A DNA stretch of 64,000 nt from Syntrophales bacterium (GTDB lineage Bacteria > Desulfobacterota > Syntrophia > Syntrophales > UBA2210). The notes below the pieces were generated by a model. It saw only the letters and a list, made by a program, of their open reading frames with translations. It had not been told where the DNA came from and did no database searches. The stretch spans positions 22,308 through 86,307 of the forward strand of contig JALNXD010000011.1 in the NCBI GenBank assembly GCA_023230565.1. The letters run 5' to 3'. Position numbers and translations under genes: made by a program. How positions within the stretch are numbered: position 1 is the first letter of the stretch; each line of letters begins with the position of its first letter. Positions 36,127 through 47,018 of the stretch are shown piece after piece.

Positions 36127-38529
36127 ATGGAAAGCGATAAGTTGATCCTGTGGTTTGATGAGCTGGAACTTGACGATATCCCCCAGGTCGGTGGAAAGAA
36201 TGCCTCTCTCGGTGAAATGAGACGCGAACTTATCCCCAAGGGGGTCAATATACCCGACGGTTTTGCGGTCACAGCCCATGCATACCGATACCTTCTTGAA
36301 TCAGCGGGTATAAAATCACAAATAGAGCGCATCCTTTCGGACCTGGATACCCATGATATAAACACTCTTGCACACAAAGGGGAAAAGATTCGATCGCTTA
36401 TTTATAATGCCTCTTTTCCGGAAGATCTTGCAGAGTCAATAGCCCAGGCGTACGAAAAGCTTTGTGAAGAATACGGGGACAACACAGATGTTGCCGTCAG
36501 AAGTTCTGCTACTGCAGAAGATTTGCCGGACGCCAGTTTTGCCGGACAGCAGGAAACATTTCTCAATGTCAGAGGGGTCGATATGCTTATTGACGCCTGC
36601 AAGAAATGTTTTGCATCTCTGTTTACCAACCGGGCCATTTCATATCGTGTCGATAAGAACTTCGATCATATGTCGGTCGCTCTGTCAATCGGAGTTCAAA
36701 AAATGGTCCGTTCCGATCTCGCTGCTTCGGGCGTCATTTTTTCAATTGATACCGAATCGGGCTTTAAAGATGCCATTCTCATTACAGGGTCTTACGGACT
36801 TGGCGAAACGGTAGTTCAGGGAATAGTCAACCCAGATGAATTTTATGTGTTCAAACCGATGTTACATGAAAAATACAGGCCGATTCTTCAGAAGAAACTC
36901 GGCACAAAGGAAATACAAATGATCTATGGAACGGGGGGGAGTGAATCGACTGTTACTATTCCCGTTCCGCCTGAAGACAGGCAGGCATTTTGTATATCAG
37001 AAGATGAAATCCTCAAGCTTGCCAAGTGGACTGTTATTATCGAAGATCATTATTCGCAGAAAGCAGGCTATTTCAAGCCTATGGATATTGAATGGGGAAA
37101 AGATGGGAATACGGGAGAACTTTTCATCCTTCAGGCAAGGCCTGAAACAGTTCAATCCCAGAAAAATAGAAATATACTTGAAACCTATGAACTTTTGGAA
37201 ACAAAATCACCGCTCGTTACGGGAACAGCGGTAGGATCGAAAATAGGCGCAGGCCCTGTAAATATAATAAATAATGTGAGTGAGATCAAAAATTTCAAAT
37301 CAGGCCAAGTACTTGTGACCGATATGACCGATCCCGACTGGGAACCGATCATGAAAATCGCTGCCGCAATTATTACCAATAAAGGAGGAAGAACTTGCCA
37401 CGCAGCAATTGTAAGCCGTGAACTGGGCGTTCCCTGCATTGTTGGAACAGCAAATGGAACTGAAAGGCTTGCCGGTATCAGTGAAGTAACCGCTTCTTGC
37501 GCTGAAGGAGAAGAAGGCCGTGTTTACGAAGGTATTCTGAAGTATAACGTAGACAAGATCAGCCTTGAAGATTTAAGAAGACCAAAGACACAGATAATGA
37601 TGAATGTCGGAAACCCCGATATGGCATTTAATTACGCCTCTATCCCGAATGACGGAGTTGGACTGGCCCGCCTCGAATTCATTATAAGCAACATCCAGAT
37701 ACATCCAATGGCACTCATAGACTTCGACACGATAGAAAATGAATCTGTCAGAAAAGAAATCGAAGAACTTACCAGGGGCTATAAAACAAAAGGAGATTTT
37801 TTTGTCGATAAACTCGCGCAGGGCGTAGCCAAAATAGGGGCCGCCTTTTACCCGAATGATGTGATCGTAAGGATGAGTGATTTCAAGAGTAACGAATATG
37901 CCAATCTGCTCGGCGGCTCTTTTTTTGAAGCCGATGAAGAAAATCCAATGATAGGATTTCGCGGGGCTTCCCGCTATTATGACGAGCGGTACCGGGATGG
38001 CTTCGCTCTGGAATGTCAGGCTATGAAAAAGGTAAGAGATGAAATGGGATTGTCAAATATAAAACTGATGATCCCCTTTTGCCGTACTGTGGAGGAAGGA
38101 AAACGGGTCGTGGAAGTAATGAACAGAAACGGCCTGATACAGGGTGAAAACGGCCTCGAATTTTATATGATGGTCGAAGTTCCAAGCAATGTTATTCTCA
38201 TTGAAGAGTTCGGGAAAATTTTCGATGGATTTTCTATCGGATCAAATGATTTGACGCAGCTGACTTTAGGACTTGACAGGGATTCCTTTCTTGTATCGCA
38301 TATTTTCGATGAAAGAAATGCAGCGGTTATGGATCTTATCAAGATCGCAATCACCAAAGCTCGAGCTATGGGGAAAAAAATAGGGATCTGCGGGCAGGCA
38401 CCGAGCGATTATCCTGAATTTGCAAGGTTTCTTGTAGATTGCGGCATTAACAGCATTTCCTTAAATGCCGACACTGTTATAAAAACCACTCTGGATATAC
38501 TTGAAACGGAAAAAAATCTCGGAAGGTAG
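36127..38529 (+). CDS. ppsA: Phosphoenolpyruvate synthase
   Basis: Converts pyruvate, ATP and water to PEP, AMP and phosphate, the entry to gluconeogenesis. The 800-residue product has the N-terminal ATP-grasp domain (VGGKNASLGEM at 20-30 and VRSSATAEDLPDASFAGQQET), the phospho-carrier His425 in KGGRTCHAAIVSRELG, and the C-terminal PEP-binding barrel (GLARLEFI, SIGSNDLTQLTLGLDRDS and GICGQAPSDYPEF). AGGAGG precedes the ATG. The length is normal, and a strong terminator follows. Confidence 0.97.
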   Translation: MESDKLILWFDELELDDIPQVGGKNASLGEMRRELIPKGVNIPDGFAVTAHAYRYLLESAGIKSQIERILSDLDTHDINTLAHKGEKIRSLIYNASFPEDLAESIAQAYEKLCEEYGDNTDVAVRSSATAEDLPDASFAGQQETFLNVRGVDMLIDACKKCFASLFTNRAISYRVDKNFDHMSVALSIGVQKMVRSDLAASGVIFSIDTESGFKDAILITGSYGLGETVVQGIVNPDEFYVFKPMLHEKYRPILQKKLGTKEIQMIYGTGGSESTVTIPVPPEDRQAFCISEDEILKLAKWTVIIEDHYSQKAGYFKPMDIEWGKDGNTGELFILQARPETVQSQKNRNILETYELLETKSPLVTGTAVGSKIGAGPVNIINNVSEIKNFKSGQVLVTDMTDPDWEPIMKIAAAIITNKGGRTCHAAIVSRELGVPCIVGTANGTERLAGISEVTASCAEGEEGRVYEGILKYNVDKISLEDLRRPKTQIMMNVGNPDMAFNYASIPNDGVGLARLEFIISNIQIHPMALIDFDTIENESVRKEIEELTRGYKTKGDFFVDKLAQGVAKIGAAFYPNDVIVRMSDFKSNEYANLLGGSFFEADEENPMIGFRGASRYYDERYRDGFALECQAMKKVRDEMGLSNIKLMIPFCRTVEEGKRVVEVMNRNGLIQGENGLEFYMMVEVPSNVILIEEFGKIFDGFSIGSNDLTQLTLGLDRDSFLVSHIFDERNAAVMDLIKIAITKARAMGKKIGICGQAPSDYPEFARFLVDCGINSISLNADTVIKTTLDILETEKNLGR

Positions 38530-38554
38530 AAAGAAGAATCAGTAAATATTGTGT

Positions 38555-38579
38555 AAAAAGGGCCCTTGAGGCCCTTTTT
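38555..38579. terminator. Bidirectional terminator between ppsA and the DUF6178 gene
   Basis: AAAAAGGGCC (38555-38564) pairs with GGCCCTTTTT (38570-38579) around a five-base loop; T runs appear on both strands, and the flanking genes converge. Confidence 0.9.
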
Positions 38580-40290
38580 ATTTCTCAATCATTATAAGCT
38601 TAGAATACCGTGAATCAAGGTCGGTGGAAGAAACGCTTTCGTACTCTTCAGTAAACTCCTGCCAGATATGCAAAAGCGCTTTTTCGAGCGTACTTTTGTC
38701 GATCGGATGAATACCGGTTGTATGTTCCATGAAACAATTTACGAAAGATTCCCATCCGCCTGCCGTTCGGCGGAGAGGGTTCTGGCCGCTTCCTCTTAAA
38801 GAATCAAAAAACTTTTTCGCTTCATCGATGGAAAACGGCAAGTAACCTGGAGTGATTCCAATATATTTTCGAGCCCAAAATGTAACAAGAAGAGGCTGAA
38901 ACGTAAAATCCCCTGTCTCCGACATGTGGCGGTCCAGAGGAATCACTCGATCAAGCCTTCCGAAAAGATCATCAAGCAACTTCAGCTCCCCCAGCCTTCC
39001 GCGGGTCTCCTCCAAGTCAGAAATTCTTTCGAAATCTCGATACGGCTCTTTGGCTTCAATTCCTGCGTATAAAAGCGGCCTTCGCTTCCTTAATCCTTCA
39101 ACCGTTTTTCCCCAGGGATCTCCCCAAAATGATATCATAAGTCCCAATGTGATAAACCAGCTTTTCCGGACTACACGATCAGCCTCCCATTTTAGCTGCA
39201 TGGCAAGATTTATTCCCGCACGGAAAATCGACAGCAGCGAATTTGACTTCATCAGCTTTTCGGCCGCAGCCGGATCGCCTCCGGTTCTTTCTTCGAGAGC
39301 GATATTTATATAACCTGCTGTTTTACGGCATGTATTCGCAAGGCTCTCAACCTCAAAACTCGTATGACCGTCTGCTATATAAATCTGATTACAAAGTCCG
39401 GCAAATTCGAGACGCAGCCGGTCCAAAAACAGTGGATCCGTCTGGCGGCCAAGGACCTCACCCAGCAGATTTTTTTCTCCGGCATGAAAAAGGGGCATAA
39501 AAGGAGACTTGCCTTCTTTTTCTTTTGAAACATTTATCTCAAATGTGGACTGGCTGCTGACATACTTCAATAATGATGGATCAAGCGGATCATACGCTCC
39601 CACCGCCTCATCGAAAGAAAGAAATCCTTCTTCCGCTATTCTGGCATTTCTCAAACGGTACATTTCTTCCTCGGTTTCAGCGGGGATAATGCCTCCCAGA
39701 CTGAGAAGAAACCAAAAATACCGTTCGGAATCAGTATCGAGCATCTCCTGAAGAATATCTTTTACTATAGACAAATACTCTTCATCTTTTACTTGTATAT
39801 AGTATGTACCATCCAGGCTGAAATAATCTTCCGGAATCTCCTGTTCTTCATATTGATCTGGATCGATGGATATTACTTCAAGAATACGGTAAAAAAAACT
39901 ATATGCTAGGTATTGGCCTTCAGTAAAGAGCCATTGTGCGAGTCTTCTCGAATCGGCCTTGAAAAATCTCTTTAACCATTCCCGGGTTCGGTCTATTTGA
40001 AAGCGGTCTTTCTCCCACAGTTCAAGATCAAGAACATACTGCCACTGCGCATCGGTTGCCATCGCAAGAAGGGAATGACTGTCATCTTCTCCCACTTTTT
40101 TTATCAGCCACAAAAAATCCTGATTCGAAAGCCTTCGGATCAGTTCTTGAGGATATTGCCCTTCGAGCAGACGCTTTATAATCTGGCTGCCCGAAAGCCT
40201 GTTGATCTCCAGAGAAAAAAAAGATATTTTTTCCTCTACCGATTCAACAAGTCTCTTTTCCGGCTGATTTTGCTGTCTGTCTTGTAGCAC
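38578..40290 (-). CDS. DUF6178 family protein, function unknown
   Basis: A 570-residue, mostly helical and acidic soluble protein. Features seen: FLWLIKKVGEDDSHSLLAMA, aromatic-rich FYRILEVISIDPDQYEEQEIPEDYF and FWFLLSLGGIIPAETEEEMYRLRNARI, which I recognise as the DUF6178 pattern known mainly from deltaproteobacteria. No catalytic motif, signal peptide or membrane helix is visible. GTG start with AGGAAAA upstream. It is downstream of groEL on the same strand but separated by 100 bases with a perfect hairpin, so probably its own unit. Confidence 0.7.
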   Translation of the reverse strand: MLQDRQQNQPEKRLVESVEEKISFFSLEINRLSGSQIIKRLLEGQYPQELIRRLSNQDFLWLIKKVGEDDSHSLLAMATDAQWQYVLDLELWEKDRFQIDRTREWLKRFFKADSRRLAQWLFTEGQYLAYSFFYRILEVISIDPDQYEEQEIPEDYFSLDGTYYIQVKDEEYLSIVKDILQEMLDTDSERYFWFLLSLGGIIPAETEEEMYRLRNARIAEEGFLSFDEAVGAYDPLDPSLLKYVSSQSTFEINVSKEKEGKSPFMPLFHAGEKNLLGEVLGRQTDPLFLDRLRLEFAGLCNQIYIADGHTSFEVESLANTCRKTAGYINIALEERTGGDPAAAEKLMKSNSLLSIFRAGINLAMQLKWEADRVVRKSWFITLGLMISFWGDPWGKTVEGLRKRRPLLYAGIEAKEPYRDFERISDLEETRGRLGELKLLDDLFGRLDRVIPLDRHMSETGDFTFQPLLVTFWARKYIGITPGYLPFSIDEAKKFFDSLRGSGQNPLRRTAGGWESFVNCFMEHTTGIHPIDKSTLEKALLHIWQEFTEEYESVSSTDLDSRYSKLIMIEK

Positions 40291-40336
40291 TTGGTTTTCC
40301 TGTCAGAACAACTCATTTATCTTGTTCCCACAAATT

Positions 40337-40361
40337 CCCGAATGGAAAATTTCCATTCGGG
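40337..40361 (-). terminator. Perfect inverted repeat downstream of groEL
   Basis: CCCGAATGGAAA and TTTCCATTCGGG pair perfectly around a single central base. There is no T run after it on the minus strand, so it may be a weak terminator or an mRNA 3'-end stabiliser for groESL. Confidence 0.5.
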
Positions 40362-40391
40362 AGTGGTTCATATACATTTCTGAATAGAATA

Positions 40392-42023
<1,632 letters not shown>

Positions 42024-42038
42024 CTATATCCCTCCCCT

Positions 42039-42326
42039 TCAGCCACAGACACAAAAAATATCATCTTCTTTTAAAATAAGATGCTCGACACCTTCTACTT
42101 TTACTTCCGTGCCGGCATATTTCCCGAATAACACCTTGTCCCCTTCTTTTAATTCAAGAGGAATTCTATTTCCTTTCTCGTCCTTCCGACCTCCTCCCAC
42201 GGCGACAATTTTACCTTCGATGGGTTTTTCCCTGGCCGAGTCGGGGATAATGATCCCCCCTTTTGACTTTCCATCAGCTTCGATTCGCAAAACCAGAACA
42301 CGATCATGCAAAGGTTTCACCTTCAT
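42039..42326 (-). CDS. groS: Co-chaperonin GroES
   Basis: The 95-residue lid of Gro[22 protein letters not shown] opens it; the mobile loop ([16 protein letters not shown]) and the roof ([28 protein letters not shown]) are standard. GGGGAGG lies before the ATG. No CIRCE element (TTAGCACTC inverted repeat) was found in the 180 bases upstream, so HrcA control is not supported by the sequence. Confidence 0.97.
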   Translation of the reverse strand: MKVKPLHDRVLVLRIEADGKSKGGIIIPDSAREKPIEGKIVAVGGGRKDEKGNRIPLELKEGDKVLFGKYAGTEVKVEGVEHLILKEDDIFCVCG

Positions 42327-42451
42327 ACTTATTCACGCCTCCCCTTTTAAATAAATAATAGTCAGTCGCCTTCGGGCGATACAGAAATCAAATAATCATT
42401 TGAATAGACACATTTTCTTCTGCCGGCTTTCTTAAAAGCACTTTTCATGAA

Positions 42452-42489
42452 GGCCCCATCCTCTGTTTTAACTGGGAGAGGATGGGGCC
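42452..42489 (-). terminator. Strong hairpin between hsp20 and groES
   Basis: GGCCCCATCCTCT (42452-42464) pairs perfectly with AGAGGATGGGGCC (42477-42489) around a 12-base loop, just after the hsp20 stop on the minus strand. No clean T run follows. Confidence 0.65.
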
Positions 42490-42507
42490 AAAGTGTTTAT
42501 CCGGGGT

Positions 42508-43005
42508 TTATTCCGTCTTGATGGGAATCTTTTTACTTGTTTCGACAGCGCCCTCCATTTTGGGAATGCGAATTTGAAGTACACCTTTTTTGAAGGTCGC
42601 TTCCACTTTTTCAGTATCAATTATCTCGGGCATCGGAATAACTCTGTGAAAAGATCCGTATCGCCGCTCCGAATGCCAGTAATCTTTTCCCTTTTCTTCT
42701 TTCTCTTCTTTCTTTTCTCCCTTAAGAATCAAGGCGTCTTTCGTCAATGAAACTGAAATATCCTTATCTTCCATTCCAGGCAATTCAGCCGAAATCTCCA
42801 ATACTTTATCGTTGTCTATCACATCTATTTTGGGCGAAAAATTTTCCCGCCACACTTCATCAAATGGAGATCTGCCAAAATCATTCAAGAATGAATCAAA
42901 TAGCTCATTCATCCTTTTCTGAAGAGAAAAGAAAGGAAATTCGTCTTCTCTTCTTTCGGGAACACCCGTCTTTTTTTTACCTGCAACAAGATCCCTGATT
43001 GTCAT
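42508..43005 (-). CDS. Small heat-shock protein, Hsp20/alpha-crystallin family
   Basis: A 165-residue holdase chaperone. A disordered N-terminus (MTIRDLVAGKKKTGVPERRE) leads into the alpha-crystallin domain (PKIDVIDNDKVLEISAELPGM to VEATFKKGVLQIRIPKM), with a C-terminal Lys-Ile-Pro-Ile (I-x-I/V-like) anchor. AAGGAGG seven bases before ATG 43005 decides the start; the frame extends to 43050 without support. Its position directly upstream of groESL makes a shared heat-shock region likely. Confidence 0.95.
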   Translation of the reverse strand: MTIRDLVAGKKKTGVPERREDEFPFFSLQKRMNELFDSFLNDFGRSPFDEVWRENFSPKIDVIDNDKVLEISAELPGMEDKDISVSLTKDALILKGEKKEEKEEKGKDYWHSERRYGSFHRVIPMPEIIDTEKVEATFKKGVLQIRIPKMEGAVETSKKIPIKTE

Positions 43006-43223
43006 AACACACCTCCTTTTTCTTGCATGCCATGAAAATCGAAGCAGCAATCTGTGTTACAAAGGAAACAGGACGTCAATATCCCGTCCCCACAACTGAT
43101 CGCTACCGCTTCATAACACGCAACCAGTTGTTTTAACTTATAATTTATTCAACGATATAATAATCACTCTTTTTTTCTTGTCAAGCATCTATTGAAAAAA
43201 GAGGTGATTAGAACAGCATCTTC

Positions 43224-43256
43224 AAAAAAAGAGCGGCCTTATCGAAGCGCCGCTCT
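43224..43256 (-). terminator. Rho-independent terminator after the ABC operon
   Basis: On the minus strand GAGAGCGGCG and its partner CGCTCTT-type arm (plus strand GAGCGG 43231-43236 with CCGCTC 43250-43255) form a hairpin followed by seven T residues. It lies about 25 bases after the permease stop. Confidence 0.85.
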
Positions 43257-43278
43257 CATTGCTGATATAAGTGAATGG

Positions 43279-44241
43279 CTAGAATGATCGGATTTCCTGC
43301 TTCATAAAAATGGCATAAGAAAGGCCGAAACAAATAAAGGTAATTGAAATCAGAGTTATTATATGAGGTATTACAATATGAACGCTCTGCAGTAATTCCA
43401 GCGGACGTTGAAAACGTTCCTGGGACATTCTTTCGAGCGGTCCCATTACTACAAAAGCTTTGGTTGTTTTCCTGGTAGGGTCGATAACTATTGCCGTTGA
43501 ATCATTATACAGCTGCATGGGTGAAATAAGAGAGACTCCCCGTTCGAGCTTTATACGCTTTACCAGGAGTTCGGGATTTTCCTGCTTCTGGATATCCAGA
43601 GGTACGACAGCATTGGCCACAACACTTGCACCGATAGGAATGAAGAATGAAAAAAAGATCCAAACGGCAAGCGTCGCCAGTGCTGACGTCGCCACACCCC
43701 TGAACAGGATTGAAAAGAGTATACTCACTGCAAGCCAAAAAGATATGTATACTATACTTATTATCAGATAAAAAAAGATACGCCATACTTCCTCAGGCCC
43801 AGGAACGACCCCGATCAATGAGAGGCCCAATCCTGATACTACCAGCGTAATTGAAAGAAGTATACTACTGATCGTTACAACCCCTGCAAGGAACTTACCG
43901 TTGATTATTGAATCTCGATAAATGGGCTGAGAAACTAGTGTGCTCAGAGTTCCGCTGCTTCTCTCCCTGTTAATTGAATCGAATCCCAGGAGTAATCCTA
44001 TCAGAGGGCCGAAAAAAGCCACGAATTGGACAAGTGAGAAAAGTGAACCCGTTGCCGTGAAAAGCATGAGAAAGACAAACTTAGGCTTTGCTATACCGGC
44101 GAGTTCTTCCCTTAGACCTATGCCCGCCATATAGGCTGTAATGAGACTTGCCATGGCGATAAGAGCAAAAAGAATAGTAAAACGATAGCTGCTGAAATGA
44201 TCTGAGAGCTCCTTTCTAAAAATAGTTCCTATTCCGGTCAT
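43279..44241 (-). CDS. ABC-2 type transporter permease
   Basis: A 320-residue membrane protein with about six helices. FRKELSDHFSSYRFTILFALIAMAS opens it, FDSINRERSSGTLSTLVSQPIYRDSIINGKFLAG is the cytoplasmic elbow characteristic of ABC-2 permeases (NatB/ABC2_membrane_2 type), and a periplasmic or cytoplasmic loop of about 60 residues precedes the last helix. It follows the ATPase gene by two bases; the substrate is unknown. Confidence 0.9.
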   Translation of the reverse strand: MTGIGTIFRKELSDHFSSYRFTILFALIAMASLITAYMAGIGLREELAGIAKPKFVFLMLFTATGSLFSLVQFVAFFGPLIGLLLGFDSINRERSSGTLSTLVSQPIYRDSIINGKFLAGVVTISSILLSITLVVSGLGLSLIGVVPGPEEVWRIFFYLIISIVYISFWLAVSILFSILFRGVATSALATLAVWIFFSFFIPIGASVVANAVVPLDIQKQENPELLVKRIKLERGVSLISPMQLYNDSTAIVIDPTRKTTKAFVVMGPLERMSQERFQRPLELLQSVHIVIPHIITLISITFICFGLSYAIFMKQEIRSF

Positions 44242-44243
44242 AC

Positions 44244-44996
44244 CTATACCTCCTGAAAATACTTCATATACAGATCATCCAGTGAAATCCGGCTATCTCC
44301 GACACCGAACTTTTCTTGTGTCAAATCCTTGAATGTCCCTTCGGCAATCATCTTGCCTTCCAGCATAATGCCTATTCTTGCCGCTATCTTTTGTACTTGT
44401 TTCAGATCATGAGATGAAAGAATAACGGTAATATTCTTATCTTTGCTCAATGCCTGTATGAACCCGATATTCTTGGTAGTAGCCTCAGGATCAAGCCCGA
44501 GTGTCGGCTCATCGAGAAACGCTATTTTTGGCTCTTTGATCATTATTTCCGCAATTCCCAATCTTTGCCGCATCCCCCGGGAATAGGCTCCAACCTTTTT
44601 TGTCGCTTCATCGGACAATCCGACAGTTTCAAGTGCATCCATTATTTTTCCGGTACTCACTTTATCGGTTAATCCGTTTAATCTCGCAATGAAGCGGAGG
44701 TTTTCAACTGCATTCATATCTTCGTAAAAACCAATATTTTCGGGGATATATCCGATTATTCTTTTTACTTTCATCGACTCTCGTAACGGATCAAATCCAG
44801 CAACCCGCGCCCATCCGCTGGTCGGTTCCGTCAAACCCAAGAGCATCAAGAGTGTCGTCGTTTTTCCTGATCCATTGGGCCCAAGGAACCCAAATATCTC
44901 CCCCTCTTTCACGCTAAACGTCAAATCGCTGACCGCTTTTTGTGAGCCATAGACTTTTGTCAGCCCCCGGGTTTCTATAATCGTCTCCCCTCGCAT
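44244..44996 (-). CDS. ABC transporter ATP-binding protein
   Basis: A 250-residue ATPase: Walker A GFLGPNGSGKTTTL, Q-loop GYIPEN, signature GAYSRGMRQRLGIAE, Walker B KIAFLDEPTLGLDPE and H-loop ILSSHD. It is of the CcmA/NatA class that pairs with ABC-2 permeases. ATG at 44996 follows AAGGAG directly; the longer frame to 45041 would overlap the NEW3 gene and was rejected. Confidence 0.95.
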   Translation of the reverse strand: MRGETIIETRGLTKVYGSQKAVSDLTFSVKEGEIFGFLGPNGSGKTTTLLMLLGLTEPTSGWARVAGFDPLRESMKVKRIIGYIPENIGFYEDMNAVENLRFIARLNGLTDKVSTGKIMDALETVGLSDEATKKVGAYSRGMRQRLGIAEIMIKEPKIAFLDEPTLGLDPEATTKNIGFIQALSKDKNITVILSSHDLKQVQKIAARIGIMLEGKMIAEGTFKDLTQEKFGVGDSRISLDDLYMKYFQEV

Positions 44997-44997
44997 G

Positions 44998-46215
44998 TTA
45001 TCTCCTTCCCAAGGCCAGAAAGAGACCAAAGAGTCCGACAATTACTATTACAATTATTCCTATCCCTATCCAACCCCAGGCAGCGGATGATCTTACGGTT
45101 ACTCTCAATTCAAGGTCATCAGAAGTTCTTTCGGCATTTACATTAATTCCGACAGCATAATCTCCCACCAGAGCCTCTTCCGCGGGCACAATCGTTACCT
45201 CAACCTGCTTCAGGCTTCCGGGTTCCAGCGAAACAACTTTTTCCGGAGAGAATTGCACATCCCAGTTTTCCGGTTTCACCGAAAGAAAGGAAACATCCTT
45301 CAGCGTTGCGGAACCGGTGTTTTTTACATAAATAGAAAGGTTCCCGGCTTTGCCTTTTTGTGTTTCCAACGAGAGAAGCCCTGTGGCAGTCCCTGCATCT
45401 ATCTTATAGGTTCCTGTAATATTCACCTGAAGTGCCACTTTAGCTTCCAAGTCACCGGCACTTACCGTAATCGGTATGACATACTCCCCTGCCGAAGCAA
45501 AGCGGTCGGGAGTAACAATTACATTGACATTTTGATTCTCGTCCGGTTTCATCACGAGACTGGAAATAAAAGTATCTTTGAAGGGCGGTTTGAAATTAAC
45601 TTGCCAGTCTTTGGGCGGTTCGGCGATTAGATTAAATGGTTGTTCTTTTTTTGTTTCATTATTCACGCTGACTGAAAATTCAAATTTACCGTCGCTGGGC
45701 CCCTGCAAGACAGGATATGAGGTCTTTAAAAGAATTTCTCCCTGCCGCTCTTTTTCTTTTTGCGTCAAGGTCGCTTTTAAAGTTCGTGAAGCTGTCAGAG
45801 CGCCATCTTCACTGCGGGCATTCACTTTAAAAAAGTACACACCCGGATTTGTTTCTTTGTCCGGTTCGATATTAAATGTGACCGATCTTTCTTCTCCCGC
45901 AGGAACATAAATTGAACTGATATCAAAACTGTAAGTTTTCACCCTTGCCTGCCAGCCCGAGGGAGATTCATATTCAAAGTAAATAACTTCATCTTTTTTT
46001 CCTTTATTTTTGAAAGTCAGATCCAGATCCACCGCATCACTCCCTCCGGCGAGTATTACCTCAGGATAGACAAAGTTCATGGTAAATTTTCGTTCCGGAC
46101 CGTTTGCAGCTTTTACTTCCGCTTCTTGAGCAAAACAGGATATCACTGGAATGATGCCTATGCATAAAAGAATAAATAAAATGATTGCCATGCCTTTTCC
46201 GTTTACAAATTTCAT
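44998..46215 (-). CDS. NEW3-domain membrane-anchored protein linked to an ABC exporter
   Basis: A 405-residue protein with a signal peptide (MAIILFILLCIGIIPVISCFAQ), three or more tandem Ig-like NEW3 repeats (repeating patterns such as PSGWQARVKTYSF, PPKDWQVNFKPPF and KPENWDVQFSPEKV), and a single C-terminal membrane helix (WIGIGIIVIVIVGLFGLFLALG) ending in RR. The repeats would stand outside the membrane. It is one base upstream of the ATPase gene, making a three-gene unit (NEW3, ATPase, permease) of a type I know from other genomes, where its cargo is unclear. GGAGGAG precedes the ATG. Confidence 0.85.
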   Translation of the reverse strand: MKFVNGKGMAIILFILLCIGIIPVISCFAQEAEVKAANGPERKFTMNFVYPEVILAGGSDAVDLDLTFKNKGKKDEVIYFEYESPSGWQARVKTYSFDISSIYVPAGEERSVTFNIEPDKETNPGVYFFKVNARSEDGALTASRTLKATLTQKEKERQGEILLKTSYPVLQGPSDGKFEFSVSVNNETKKEQPFNLIAEPPKDWQVNFKPPFKDTFISSLVMKPDENQNVNVIVTPDRFASAGEYVIPITVSAGDLEAKVALQVNITGTYKIDAGTATGLLSLETQKGKAGNLSIYVKNTGSATLKDVSFLSVKPENWDVQFSPEKVVSLEPGSLKQVEVTIVPAEEALVGDYAVGINVNAERTSDDLELRVTVRSSAAWGWIGIGIIVIVIVGLFGLFLALGRR

Positions 46216-46430
46216 TTCATCTCCTCCATAAAAAATGAATCTCTCATATAAACAGGTACCCTTTCTTTAATCGTAAAATTGGTGAGTTCTTATTTGCAGC
46301 CGCACTCGGAACTTGCAAATTTACTTCCGCATCTATTGCAGATGCCCGGTTACCCTTCAACTGATTTTGATTGATAATAAAGATAATAAAACCGTTGACA
46401 CTTCCACCTTTACCCCTCAGAAACGTGAGA

Positions 46431-46459
46431 ACTTTATAAACAGATGTTTTAAATGTCAA
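46431..46459 (-). promoter_or_regulatory. Possible promoter of the NEW3-ABC operon
   Basis: On the minus strand TTGACA (46459-46454) is followed after 17 bases by TAAAGT, or after 15 bases by TATAAA. It lies about 215 bases before the NEW3 start codon, leaving a long untranslated leader in which I could identify no riboswitch. Confidence 0.45.
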
Positions 46460-46521
46460 GGCTATTCTTTAGGGCTATTCGCTATCACGAAAAGATCGGA
46501 CTTTTTACGCCTTCTTTAAAT

Positions 46522-46918
46522 GTCAGAGCAGATCTGTAAGCCGAGTTCTGTTCCCCCAAAGGGGCGGTGATCATTCATCTGGGACAGCGATTGCCCGCTG
46601 CCTCTAGCGACACTACCCGAGAGCTTTGGACGGGCAGTCCTCAGGCGCTCTCCTATTTGGTCTTGCTCCGGATGGGGTTTACCAAGCTTTCCCGGTCACC
46701 CGGGAAACTGGTGAGCTCTTACCTCACCTTTTCACCCTTACCCTTCTGGCTGGAATCATGAAGTTAAATCTTCTTTCATCAGCAGGCGGCGGTATTTTTT
46801 CTGTGGCACTTTCCTTAGGGTCACCCCCAGTCGCCGTTAGCGACCATCCTGCCCTGCGGAGCTCGGACTTTCCTCGGACCCTGCATTCCGGACCCGCGAT
46901 CACCCGATCTACTCTGAC
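46522..46918 (-). ncRNA. rnpB: RNase P RNA, bacterial type A
   Basis: The catalytic RNA of RNase P. Conserved segments on the minus strand include GAGGAAAGTCCGAGCTCC, AGGGCAGGATGG..CTAACGGC, GGGTGACCC..AGGAAAGTGCCACAGAAA, GGTAAACCCCATCC..GAGCAAGACC and the 3' ACAGAACTCGGCTTACAG. Helix P1 closes perfectly: GTCAGAGTAGATC at the 5' end with GATCTGCTCTGAC at the 3' end (one G-T pair), which fixes the ends. It is 397 nt. Confidence 0.97.
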
Positions 46919-47018
46919 TGTCTTATTATACGCATGCTTGAGTTCAGGTCAAATTGGAAAGATACGTACATTATAAATTTGTTCTCTGACCGGCAGCTGT
47001 AAAAAGGTCGGAAGTCTG

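Noticed and set aside
42327..42507. CIRCE operator for groESL
   Set aside because: No TTAGCACTC-N9-GAGTGCTAA-like repeat; only the hsp20 hairpin is present.
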